Notes under the pieces: generated by a model
What the model was told of the DNA's origin: nothing
The model's input: only the letters and a program-made list of their open reading frames with translations
Database searches by the model: none
Translations under genes and position numbers: made by a program
From: Olivibacter sitiensis DSM 17696
GTDB lineage: Bacteria > Bacteroidota > Bacteroidia > Sphingobacteriales > Sphingobacteriaceae
DNA length: 64,000 nt
NCBI RefSeq assembly: GCF_000427965.1
Contig: NZ_ATZA01000009.1
Span: 62,001 to 126,000, forward strand
Direction of reading: 5' to 3'
In this document: in pieces, positions 53,796-61,597 of the stretch
Layout of the letters: each line of letters opens with the position of its first letter
Numbering within the stretch: the stretch's first letter is position 1

Positions 53796-55298
53796 ATGTC
53801 CCCAATTGTTTTATTTTGTTTTTTGTTGGCCTATTTCGGTCTATTGATAGGAGTGGCATATGCCACTTCTAGAAAATCGTCGGACAATGCCACTTTTTTC
53901 ATTGCCAATCGCAATTCCAAATGGTATGTGGTGGCCTTTGGCATGATCGGTACGGCCTTGTCTGGCGTGACCTTCATATCTGTTCCGGGAGCCGTAGGCA
54001 ACGGTGGCTTTGGCTATTTTCAATTTGTACTGGGCAATGCAGTTGGCTTCGTCCTCATAGCTTACGTATTGTTGCCGCTTTATTACAGGCTCCAGTTGGT
54101 TTCCATATATACGTATTTGGAACAACGTTTAGGGCATTATAGCTATAAGTCAGGAGCCATGATCTTTCTGATATCGCGAACCATTAGTTCGGCCTTCCGA
54201 CTCTACTTGGTGGCTATCGTACTGCAGCGGTTCATATTTGATGCATGGAATGTCCCTTTTGCCCTCACCATCATCATATGCCTCGTCCTTATCTGGACCT
54301 ATACGCATAAGGGAGGCTTGAAGACGATCATCATTACAGACCTAATGCAGACTTTCTTCTTGCTACTCTCCGTGGTACTCTCCATTTACTTTATCGCCGA
54401 CGGATTGAACCTAAACCTCATACAGACCATCGATGCGGTGAAGGAAAGTAGTTATTCCAAGATATTTTTCTGGGAGGACTTCCTGGGGAGTAAAGCCAAT
54501 TTCTGGAAACAATTTATAGGAGGGATTTTTGTGACGGTTGCCATGACGGGTCTGGACCAAGACCTGATGCAGAAGAATTTAAGTATGAAGACGATAGGCG
54601 AAGCGCAAAAGAACATGATGACCTTTACCTCTATCTTTGTTGTCATCAACCTGTTTTTCCTTTCCGTTGGTGCACTGCTATATATCTATGCCGAAAGATA
54701 TCATATAGATGTCAAAAGTTTAGGTACGCCAGATAACCTATATCCCGAAATTGCCCTGAATTATTTGACCGTAGTTCCTGGCATTATCTTTATGATGGGG
54801 CTCACTGCAGCTACCTTTGCTACGACCGATTCTGCACTTACTGCGCTCACTACTTCATTTTGCGTTGATTTTTTGAGTTTCAACAAGAAAGCCGATCCGA
54901 ATGATAAATCTTTAATCAAGACCAGGAATAAGGTACACGTGGCTTTCTCGGTATTAATGACCCTTGTCATATTGGTTTTCCGTGTCATCAATGATGATTC
55001 CGTGGTAATTGCTATCTTTGTCGCTGCTGGCTATACCTATGGCCCTCTATTGGGGTTATTTAGCTTTGGAATACTGACAAAGCAAGCTGTAAGGGATAAG
55101 TGGGTGCCTTATATATGTGTGCTCTCCCCGATTTTGTGTTTTGGCCTGGCTTACTGGTTGGAACATTCCTTGGGCTATGTCATGGGATTTGAATTGATAG
55201 TGGCAAATGGTGGAATTACTTTCCTCCTGTTGTTGCTCACAAGCTACAGAGGTAAGATGGGGCAAGTTGAAAGACCTCTACAGCATACGATATCCTAG
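53796..55298 (+). CDS. Sodium:solute symporter (SSS family), candidate MurNAc/anhydro-MurNAc transporter
   Basis: 500 residues with about 13 helices. The N-terminal pattern FGMIGTALSGVTFISVPGAVG is the sodium-site region of SSS symporters; GLDQDLMQKNLSMKTIGEAQK is the usual cytoplasmic loop. In Tannerella forsythia an SSS-type transporter (MurT) beside murK/murQ carries MurNAc, so the same role is suggested by this position after murQ. The ligand is inference. A strong terminator follows. Confidence 0.88.
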   Translation: MSPIVLFCFLLAYFGLLIGVAYATSRKSSDNATFFIANRNSKWYVVAFGMIGTALSGVTFISVPGAVGNGGFGYFQFVLGNAVGFVLIAYVLLPLYYRLQLVSIYTYLEQRLGHYSYKSGAMIFLISRTISSAFRLYLVAIVLQRFIFDAWNVPFALTIIICLVLIWTYTHKGGLKTIIITDLMQTFFLLLSVVLSIYFIADGLNLNLIQTIDAVKESSYSKIFFWEDFLGSKANFWKQFIGGIFVTVAMTGLDQDLMQKNLSMKTIGEAQKNMMTFTSIFVVINLFFLSVGALLYIYAERYHIDVKSLGTPDNLYPEIALNYLTVVPGIIFMMGLTAATFATTDSALTALTTSFCVDFLSFNKKADPNDKSLIKTRNKVHVAFSVLMTLVILVFRVINDDSVVIAIFVAAGYTYGPLLGLFSFGILTKQAVRDKWVPYICVLSPILCFGLAYWLEHSLGYVMGFELIVANGGITFLLLLLTSYRGKMGQVERPLQHTIS

Positions 55299-55317
55299 TT
55301 TTAGGATTGTTTTAAGG

Positions 55318-55356
55318 AAGCGACGGCAAGCTCAAGGAGTTTGCTGTCGCTTTTTT
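55318..55356 (+). terminator. Rho-independent terminator after murQ-symporter
   Basis: 16-bp arms (55318-55333 and 55337-55352) with two G-U pairs and a three-base loop, then a T run to 55356. Left arm AAGCGACGGCAAGCTC. Confidence 0.85.
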
Positions 55357-55425
55357 GTGGTAGGCTCGATGCAGCCGTCAGAATCGACTATCAGCTGTGC
55401 TCCTTACGGCCTTATACTCATTACC

Positions 55426-56625
55426 TTACACCTTGATGTAAATCTTTTTCCTATCCAACCAATAGCAAATAGACCACAAAAGGCATAAGAAACAAATGGC
55501 ATACAGCAAGGAGCCAACTTCCGGGGGGGCTGGAACCTTGGCACATACTTCTGTATAGAACCAAGATAGGGGGTTGGTATAGCGTATATCCCCATTTTCG
55601 CCAATACCATTTTCTATTCTAATAAGCCACATGGTCTTGGGGATAATCGCGCTAATGACAAAGATGAATAGCGGATTCTTTCCAAATACATCAAAAAAGC
55701 GTGTCCAGCCACCTCTATGGTCTTTTACTTCGATGTACCATATGAGGCAACCTAAGCTCATGATGGCTAGGCTAGTCGTATATACCACATAAGAACTGCT
55801 CCAAATCTTTTTGTTGATTGGAAATCCAAGATCCCAGAATAAGCCTATGAGCATGGCAATAAAGCCAACAACCATTAAAGTGCTCAAAAGACGATAGATA
55901 TGACCTTTTGGATCTGTTGAAGTCAGGTTATTTTTGCTCGTTGTGATGGCATGGCCCACCAAGTAACCAAAAGCCACTTGCACAATAGAAGGCAAGGTGC
56001 TTGCGATTCCTTCCGGGTCAAAAGGTACCCCCTCCCCTTTGTACATATGGGCTACGCCCAACACCTTCAGGTCAATCGCTGTTCCAAACCATCCTTGCAA
56101 AGTGTATGGGTCAGCACCTCCAAGGAAAGCGCATAGCGCCCAGTAGCCCATTAGTATCAATAGACTTAGGAAAAAAACAGATTTGGGCTTGAAATAGTAG
56201 GCCATGAGCGAGGCAAAGAAATAGGCGATGGCAATACGTTGAAAAACACCTAGTATCCGAATCCCGCTTGTTGGATTGTTGGGATCTACCCAGGGCTTGA
56301 ACACCAACTCATCGCCTTGCCAATTCAAAAAAGGAAACCAATTGAGTAATAATCCTATTAGAAAAATAAGCAAGGTTCTTTTGATTACTTTTTTGTAGAA
56401 AGACGTAGCGCCTGCCTGTTGCAACCTAGGTATTACGAAAGCCATGGCATTGCCAACGGCGAAGAGAAAAAAGGGAAAGACCATATCGGTGGGGGTAGCA
56501 CCATGCCACTGAGCATGTGCCAAAGGGGCGAAGATATGCGACCAACTGCCTGGATTGTTGACCAATATCATCAGGGCTACTGTTGCACCTCTAAAAACGT
56601 CAAGGGAATAATAGCGTTGCTTCAT
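55426..56625 (-). CDS. nagX: NagX-like transmembrane acyltransferase (heparan-alpha-glucosaminide N-acetyltransferase homologue, DUF5009 type)
   Basis: 399 residues with about ten to eleven helices. The start YYSLDVFRGATVALMILVNN and the following WHGATPTDMVFPFFLFAVG are diagnostic of COG4299, the bacterial relatives of human HGSNAT; the His in HAQWHGATP is the likely acetyl-carrying residue. In Shewanella and Xanthomonas such genes (nagX) lie in GlcNAc/chitin clusters and are needed for their use. Here it probably acetylates or moves an amino sugar at the inner membrane (inference). It follows the DeoR regulator by 11 bp on the same strand and is opposite to murQ. Confidence 0.85.
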   Translation of the reverse strand: MKQRYYSLDVFRGATVALMILVNNPGSWSHIFAPLAHAQWHGATPTDMVFPFFLFAVGNAMAFVIPRLQQAGATSFYKKVIKRTLLIFLIGLLLNWFPFLNWQGDELVFKPWVDPNNPTSGIRILGVFQRIAIAYFFASLMAYYFKPKSVFFLSLLILMGYWALCAFLGGADPYTLQGWFGTAIDLKVLGVAHMYKGEGVPFDPEGIASTLPSIVQVAFGYLVGHAITTSKNNLTSTDPKGHIYRLLSTLMVVGFIAMLIGLFWDLGFPINKKIWSSSYVVYTTSLAIMSLGCLIWYIEVKDHRGGWTRFFDVFGKNPLFIFVISAIIPKTMWLIRIENGIGENGDIRYTNPLSWFYTEVCAKVPAPPEVGSLLYAICFLCLLWSICYWLDRKKIYIKV

Positions 56626-56636
56626 CTTATCCGAGA

Positions 56637-57380
56637 TTAAAGGACTTTTACAACTCGGGCAAAACCCTGTAATATAGGGTTAGCTGATGTACTATCAGTG
56701 ATGAGGTAATGGATGTTGTTCAAGCCACACACTTTCATTTTCTGTACTGAGTTTAGTTTTTCGGTGATACTTAATATGGCTACTTTTTGGGAGCAACGAA
56801 TCATCGCTTTCTTGATTTGTACTACTTCCCAATCGGAGTCTGTTACGCCCTCTTCTACCGAAAGGCTGTTGGTGCCTAGTAAACAAAGATCTACTTTCAG
56901 CTCGGAAAGCTGGTTGATGACCTGAGAGCCAATGCAAACATTGGTTTGCCTTTTTATCTGTCCCCCCAGGAGAATGACCTCCGCGTTGGTGCGCTCGGCA
57001 AGTTCCATAGCCATGATAGGACTGATGGTAAAAAATGTACACTGTAGACCTTCAGGTATAATACGGGCCAGCTCCTGCAAGGTGGTGCCTCCGCCAGTAA
57101 GGATGGTCATGCCGTCATTGATGAGGCTTAAGGCCTTTTCTGCTATGGTCTTTTTGCCTTCCTTGGCATAGATTTCCTGATGCTCATACGTATAGTGAAA
57201 GGATTTAGAAAGAGCTCCTCCGTAAACCTTTAGTAATTTGCCATTGTCTGCGAGTTCATTCAGGTCGCGGCGAATAGTGTCTTCAGAAACATTCAGTTCA
57301 ATGCTGAGATCTGACGAAAGCACTTTGTTGTGCAGATTGAGTTGCTTGATAATGTAAGCCTGACGTTCTTCCTTGAGCAT
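56637..57380 (-). CDS. DeoR/GlpR-family transcriptional regulator
   Basis: 247 residues. N-terminal winged helix with KVLSSDLSIELNVSEDTIRRDLNEL (in pieces: LNVSEDTIRRDL is the recognition helix, about 27-38), then the DeoR sensor domain with ILTGGGTTLQELARI and LGGQIKRQTNVCIG, which binds a phosphorylated sugar in this family. It is the first gene of a unit with nagX and diverges from the GntP operon across 200 bp, so it is a likely repressor of both. GlcNAc-6-P or MurNAc-6-P is a reasonable inducer guess, not shown. Confidence 0.92.
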   Translation of the reverse strand: MLKEERQAYIIKQLNLHNKVLSSDLSIELNVSEDTIRRDLNELADNGKLLKVYGGALSKSFHYTYEHQEIYAKEGKKTIAEKALSLINDGMTILTGGGTTLQELARIIPEGLQCTFFTISPIMAMELAERTNAEVILLGGQIKRQTNVCIGSQVINQLSELKVDLCLLGTNSLSVEEGVTDSDWEVVQIKKAMIRCSQKVAILSITEKLNSVQKMKVCGLNNIHYLITDSTSANPILQGFARVVKVL

Positions 57381-57532
57381 GGTTGTTTTGGGATTCTTTT
57401 TTGTAAAAATAAGAGAAATTTTTATGAGGGCAAGTTATAATGTTGTTAAAATTAATTTTTATTGAGAGCGTATTTAATCGGTTATTTTTATAAAGTTTTT
57501 AAATTTGTTTATAGATTTTTGTAAAGTTTATT

Positions 57533-57561
57533 TTTGCTTTTGAGAAATCATATTAGATTTG
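57533..57561 (+). promoter_or_regulatory. Candidate promoter of the GntP-RidA-PLP enzyme-dipeptidase operon
   Basis: TAGATTTG (57554-57561) matches TAnnTTTG exactly. TTTG at 57533-57536 is 17 bp upstream, a little short. The start codon of the permease lies 22 bp after the -7 box. The remaining 57381-57532 is very AT rich, with several TTTATAAAG-like words where the DeoR protein could bind. Confidence 0.45.
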
Positions 57562-57583
57562 TTCTTTCATGAGCCTGATATAG

Positions 57584-58897
57584 ATGTCATTTTTCGTCGT
57601 AGCCATTTGTCTAGTAGCCCTTATCTTGCTTATATCCATAGCAAGGCTGAACGCCTTCTTGGCATTTGTACTTATTGCGATCCTCATGGGCATTTTGAGC
57701 GGAATGGAAATCACGGCAATGGTACAGTCACTTCAGAAGGGAATTGGTGACTTGTTGGGATCCCTGCTCATTATCATTTGCTTCGGTGCCATGCAAGGCA
57801 AGATTTTGGTGGAGACTGGCGCCGCAAGGCGCATTTCAGAGGGCTTGATACAAGTATTCGGCGTCAGGCATTTGCAATTGGCACTCCTACTGACCGGGTT
57901 CTTAGTAGGCATACCTTTGTATTACGGTATTGGCTTTGTGCTACTGGCTCCTTTGGCCATCAGCTTGTCCGTGCAGAACAGGCTCCCAGCCGTATGGCTC
58001 GCTTTGCCCATGCTTTCGGTACTTTCTGCCATGCACGGCTTTCTGCCTCCACACCCGTCGCCAGTGGCGCTTACGGAACAATTGGGGGCCGATCTTGGCA
58101 TGGTGTTGCTGTTGGGTTTTGGCGTGGTCATCCCCTCCGTATTTCTGGCGGGATATCTTTTCTCCTCCACACTAAAGAATTATATCCAAATACCCTTGCA
58201 GACCTTTGCTAACCAGTCGGTTTCCGACGCAAAGATGCCTTCGCTTGCCAATAGTTTGATTGCTTCTTTCCTTCCGGTGGTGCTGATAAGCCTTCGCACG
58301 GTAGCTCAGGTCTGGCAGGTAGACCTCATTTGGCTGAACCAGCTGTTGTCTATAGTGGGCGAGCCAGTGATCGCTATGACCATTGCACTGCTGTATAGCA
58401 TATTGTTCCTGGGGCTGCTGAACGGAATGGTGATGTCCAAGCTCATGGAGCATGTAGCCAGTGCTGTGCAGGATATAGCCATGATTTTGCTCGTAATAGG
58501 CGCTTCTGGAGGACTTAAACAGGTGCTTATGGACAGTGGCCTGGGCAATGACATAGCAGCTGGGCTTTCCCGATGGGAGATGCACCCCTTGCTGCTGGGC
58601 TTCATCATTGCTGCTCTGATCAGGTTGTGCATCGGTTCTGCTACCGTGGCTGGTCTCACGGCCTCGGGCATCGTGCTTCCGTTGATTGCCGGTCATTCGG
58701 TCAATCCCAATTTGATGGTTTTGTCCATAGGCGCCGGCAGTCTCATGTTCTCGCATGTGAACGATGCGGGCTTTTGGTTGTACAAGGAATATTTTAACCT
58801 AAGTATCAAGGACACGTTTAAGACATGGACGGTGATGGAAACGCTGCTAGGCCTGTCGGGGCTCTTGATCGTCTTTTTATTGGATAGTATTATATAG
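57584..58897 (+). CDS. GntP-family H+ symporter (gluconate or D-serine type)
   Basis: 437 residues with about 12-14 helices. Recognisable GntP segments are GDLLGSLLIIICFGAMQGKIL, cut here as GAMQGKILVETGAARRIS, then GFLPPHPSPVALTEQLGADL, a family hallmark, and SHVNDAGFWLYKEYF near the end. Family members carry gluconate, fructuronate or D-serine (DsdX). Because the following genes encode a D-threonine aldolase/D-serine dehydratase-like enzyme and RidA, a D-amino acid substrate is favoured (inference). Confidence 0.9.
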   Translation: MSFFVVAICLVALILLISIARLNAFLAFVLIAILMGILSGMEITAMVQSLQKGIGDLLGSLLIIICFGAMQGKILVETGAARRISEGLIQVFGVRHLQLALLLTGFLVGIPLYYGIGFVLLAPLAISLSVQNRLPAVWLALPMLSVLSAMHGFLPPHPSPVALTEQLGADLGMVLLLGFGVVIPSVFLAGYLFSSTLKNYIQIPLQTFANQSVSDAKMPSLANSLIASFLPVVLISLRTVAQVWQVDLIWLNQLLSIVGEPVIAMTIALLYSILFLGLLNGMVMSKLMEHVASAVQDIAMILLVIGASGGLKQVLMDSGLGNDIAAGLSRWEMHPLLLGFIIAALIRLCIGSATVAGLTASGIVLPLIAGHSVNPNLMVLSIGAGSLMFSHVNDAGFWLYKEYFNLSIKDTFKTWTVMETLLGLSGLLIVFLLDSII

Positions 58898-58917
58898 CAA
58901 CATAAAATAAAAATGCC

Positions 58918-59382
58918 ATGACGAATGCAGAAGAGAATTTCGCAGCTTTAAACTTGACCTTGCCACCTGCGCCCAAACCCTTGGGTGTATATAAGCCGGC
59001 ATTGATAGACGGGAAGTACCTGTATCTATCGGGGCATGGCCCCGTGCAGGACGATGCCTCCCTCATCATTGGGAGGGTAGGTAAGGACCTCGACCTGGAT
59101 GAGGGTAAACTGGCTGCAAGGCAGGTTGGGCTAACCATGCTCTCGACTATTAAGGCTACCATTGGCAGCTTGGACAAGGTGAAAAGGGTAATTAAAATAC
59201 TGGGTATGGTGAATGGGACGGACGATTTCGATAGGCATCCTTACGTGATCAACGGTTGTAGTGAGCTTTTTGCAGCTGTCTGGGGCGAAGAGAATGGCAT
59301 TGGCGTCCGTAGTGCCGTAGGCATGGGCACCTTGCCCGACAATATTCCCGTAGAAATAGAGGCTTTGTTTGAATTGCTATGA
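58918..59382 (+). CDS. RidA (YjgF/YER057c/UK114) family imine/enamine deaminase
   Basis: 154 residues, cytoplasmic; the longer RidA form, with KYLYLSGHGPVQDD and an active-site-like Arg in GIGVRSAVGMGTLP followed by VPVEIEALFELL-type end (PVEIEALFELL). RidA proteins hydrolyse 2-aminoacrylate and related imines released by PLP enzymes. The gene is translationally coupled to the PLP enzyme: the stop overlaps the next ATG by four bases (59379-59382), which supports joint action. Confidence 0.88.
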   Translation: MTNAEENFAALNLTLPPAPKPLGVYKPALIDGKYLYLSGHGPVQDDASLIIGRVGKDLDLDEGKLAARQVGLTMLSTIKATIGSLDKVKRVIKILGMVNGTDDFDRHPYVINGCSELFAAVWGEENGIGVRSAVGMGTLPDNIPVEIEALFELL

Positions 59383-60479
59383 ATGTGAGGACACAACTCT
59401 GGTATCCGGTAGACAATATTGACAAGATAGATACTCCCTCCTTGCTGGTCTATGAAGAGAGGGTGCTGGGCAATATCCGTAGACAGGTGGCCAGAGCGAA
59501 GGGCAAGGCATGGCTACGTCCCCATGTGAAGACCAACAAAATGGCCGAAGTATGCAAAATGATGATGGACGAAAGCATTGATAAGTTCAAATGCGCTACC
59601 ATCGTAGAGGCAGGAATGTTGGGAAGCATAGGAGCGGCAGATGTTCTTTTGGCTTATCCGCTATGTGGGCCAAAGGTGGAGCGGTACATCGACTTGATAA
59701 AGCGCTATCCCGACACGAAGTATGCCAGTTTGGTAGACAGTGTGGAGGGGGCTCGGCAACTGGCCGTTGCGGCGGCGAAACAGGGCATTACATTGGATGT
59801 TTGGATAGATGTGAATGTGGGGATGAACAGGACGGGCGTATCGCCTTCCGACTTGGCGGGATTTTATGCCGATATCATTACCTTCAAAGAGTTAAGCATC
59901 ATCGGATTACACCTATACGATGGGCATTTGCACGATGCCGATATCGAGAAGAGAAAAACGGCCAGCGATAAGGCCTTTGACATCGTGGAAGAAATTTGGT
60001 CCCAGATAAATAACCAGCATCAAGTATCTTTGCGGTTAGTGGCCGGTGGCACGCCCACTTTCCCCATTCACAATGCGAGGGCGCAAGTAGAAGCAAGTCC
60101 GGGGACATTCGTGTTTTGGGATTGGGGTTATGAACATATCTTGCCAGAGCAGGAATTTGATTTTGCCGCCTTGGTGGCCACGCGCGTCATATCCATTGTA
60201 GACGAGCATACCATTTGTACGGACTTGGGGCATAAATCCATTGCTGCGGAAACGCCACTGCCCCGTGTACATTTTCTGAATGCACCAGAGGCAAAGCCCA
60301 TAGGCCAGAGCGAGGAACACTTGGTGCTATCGGTTGAGGATGCCAGAGACTATCATATTGGGGAGGTGCTGTATGGCGTACCCGTGCATATCTGTCCCAC
60401 GGTGGCGCTCTATGAAGTGGCCAATGTGGTAAGGCATGGTCGAGTAGTAGAACAGTGGGCCATAGCAAGGCAGAAATGA
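59379..60479 (+). CDS. D-threonine aldolase / D-serine dehydratase-like PLP enzyme
   Basis: 366 residues of the alanine-racemase-fold D-TA family. The PLP lysine is in RPHVKTNK (K51), the phosphate/pyridine region in RLVAGGTPTFP, and the metal site HxC at H337-I-C339 in HICPTVALYE. Members either split D-threonine to glycine and acetaldehyde or dehydrate D-serine to pyruvate and ammonia with a divalent metal. Coupling with RidA, which clears the aminoacrylate made by serine dehydration, favours dehydratase-type chemistry (inference). Confidence 0.9.
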   Translation: MNVRTQLWYPVDNIDKIDTPSLLVYEERVLGNIRRQVARAKGKAWLRPHVKTNKMAEVCKMMMDESIDKFKCATIVEAGMLGSIGAADVLLAYPLCGPKVERYIDLIKRYPDTKYASLVDSVEGARQLAVAAAKQGITLDVWIDVNVGMNRTGVSPSDLAGFYADIITFKELSIIGLHLYDGHLHDADIEKRKTASDKAFDIVEEIWSQINNQHQVSLRLVAGGTPTFPIHNARAQVEASPGTFVFWDWGYEHILPEQEFDFAALVATRVISIVDEHTICTDLGHKSIAAETPLPRVHFLNAPEAKPIGQSEEHLVLSVEDARDYHIGEVLYGVPVHICPTVALYEVANVVRHGRVVEQWAIARQK

Positions 60480-60501
60480 ACGATCTAACTAAATTAAAGG
60501 G

Positions 60502-61578
60502 ATGTTTATCATAGATACACATTTGGATTTGGCGATGAATGCCATGGAATGGAACCGCGATTTGCGGCAGCCCATTGCGATCCTTCGAGAAAGAGAAAAA
60601 ACGATGACCGACAAGCCCGATAGGGCAAAAGGCACGGTATCTTTTCCCGAGCTGAGAAAGGGGAATGTAGGCCTGGTAGTAGCTACTCAATTGGCACGCG
60701 TAGTGCAGGATAATATGGCGTTGCCGGGCTCTGGCTGGCATTCTCCCCAGCAAGCCTGGGCACAAACCCAAGGGCAGCTGCAGTGGTACAAGGCGATGGA
60801 GGCATGTGGGGAGATGGTCATGATCAAGGATTGGGAGTCGCTGGAAAGCCATGTGGCATGGTGGACTGATGGAAGCCCCAACGAAGATAAGCCCATAGGC
60901 TATATCCTTAGTTTGGAAGGAGCCGATTCCCTGGTCGATCTGGATTATCTCGACAAGGCATACGCCTACGGATTGCGGGCCATAGGTCCTGCACACTACG
61001 GATCGGGAAGATATGCCAATGGTACGGATGCAACGGGCGGGCTCCATGCCATGGGTAGGGAGCTGCTGCGTAAAATGGAAGATCTTAATATCATATTGGA
61101 TGCCACACATCTTTGTGATGATGCTTTCTGGGAGGCACTGGAACTGTTCAACGGCCCAATTTGGGCGAGCCATAACAATTGCCGTGCACTGGTAGATCAC
61201 AATCGGCAATTTTCCGATGAGATGATCAAGGCCCTGATAGAACGTGGCGCGGTGATCGGGCTGGCGTTGGATGCCTGGATGATGGTTCCCAATTGGATTC
61301 GTGGAGTATCTACTCCTAAAGGAACAAGTTGTAGCTTGGCTACCATGTTGGACCATTTAGATCATATATGCCAGCTTGCTGGAAGTGCTTCTTTTGTGAC
61401 TATCGGTACCGATCTGGACGGGGCGTTTGGAAAAGAGCAGTGCCCCGATGATTTGGAAACTATTGCCGATTTACAGAAATTACCAGATATGTTGCAAGCT
61501 AGGGGGTACAGTGCCGCCGATATCAAAGCTATTATGCACGGCAACTGCTTGCGTTTCCTGAAAAATGCTTGGACATGA
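60502..61578 (+). CDS. Membrane dipeptidase (M19, renal dipeptidase family)
   Basis: 358 residues, no signal peptide. All zinc ligands of the family are visible: H7 and D9 in IDTHLDLAM, Glu in LSLEGADSL, His in LDATHLCDD, His in ASHNNCRAL, and Asp in IGTDLDGAFG. M19 enzymes cleave dipeptides and, unusually, accept a D-residue at the C-terminal side. In this operon (23 bp after the PLP enzyme) it would supply D-amino acids from L,D-dipeptides, such as those of peptidoglycan stems (inference). Confidence 0.93.
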   Translation: MFIIDTHLDLAMNAMEWNRDLRQPIAILREREKTMTDKPDRAKGTVSFPELRKGNVGLVVATQLARVVQDNMALPGSGWHSPQQAWAQTQGQLQWYKAMEACGEMVMIKDWESLESHVAWWTDGSPNEDKPIGYILSLEGADSLVDLDYLDKAYAYGLRAIGPAHYGSGRYANGTDATGGLHAMGRELLRKMEDLNIILDATHLCDDAFWEALELFNGPIWASHNNCRALVDHNRQFSDEMIKALIERGAVIGLALDAWMMVPNWIRGVSTPKGTSCSLATMLDHLDHICQLAGSASFVTIGTDLDGAFGKEQCPDDLETIADLQKLPDMLQARGYSAADIKAIMHGNCLRFLKNAWT

Positions 61579-61597
61579 TTTTTTAAATTGTTATAAG

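Noticed and set aside
60187-61356. A 389-codon open frame on the minus strand opposite the PLP enzyme and dipeptidase genes
   Set aside because: It is the antisense of two well-supported genes with complete active-site motifs; its product is rich in His, Cys and Pro without any domain.
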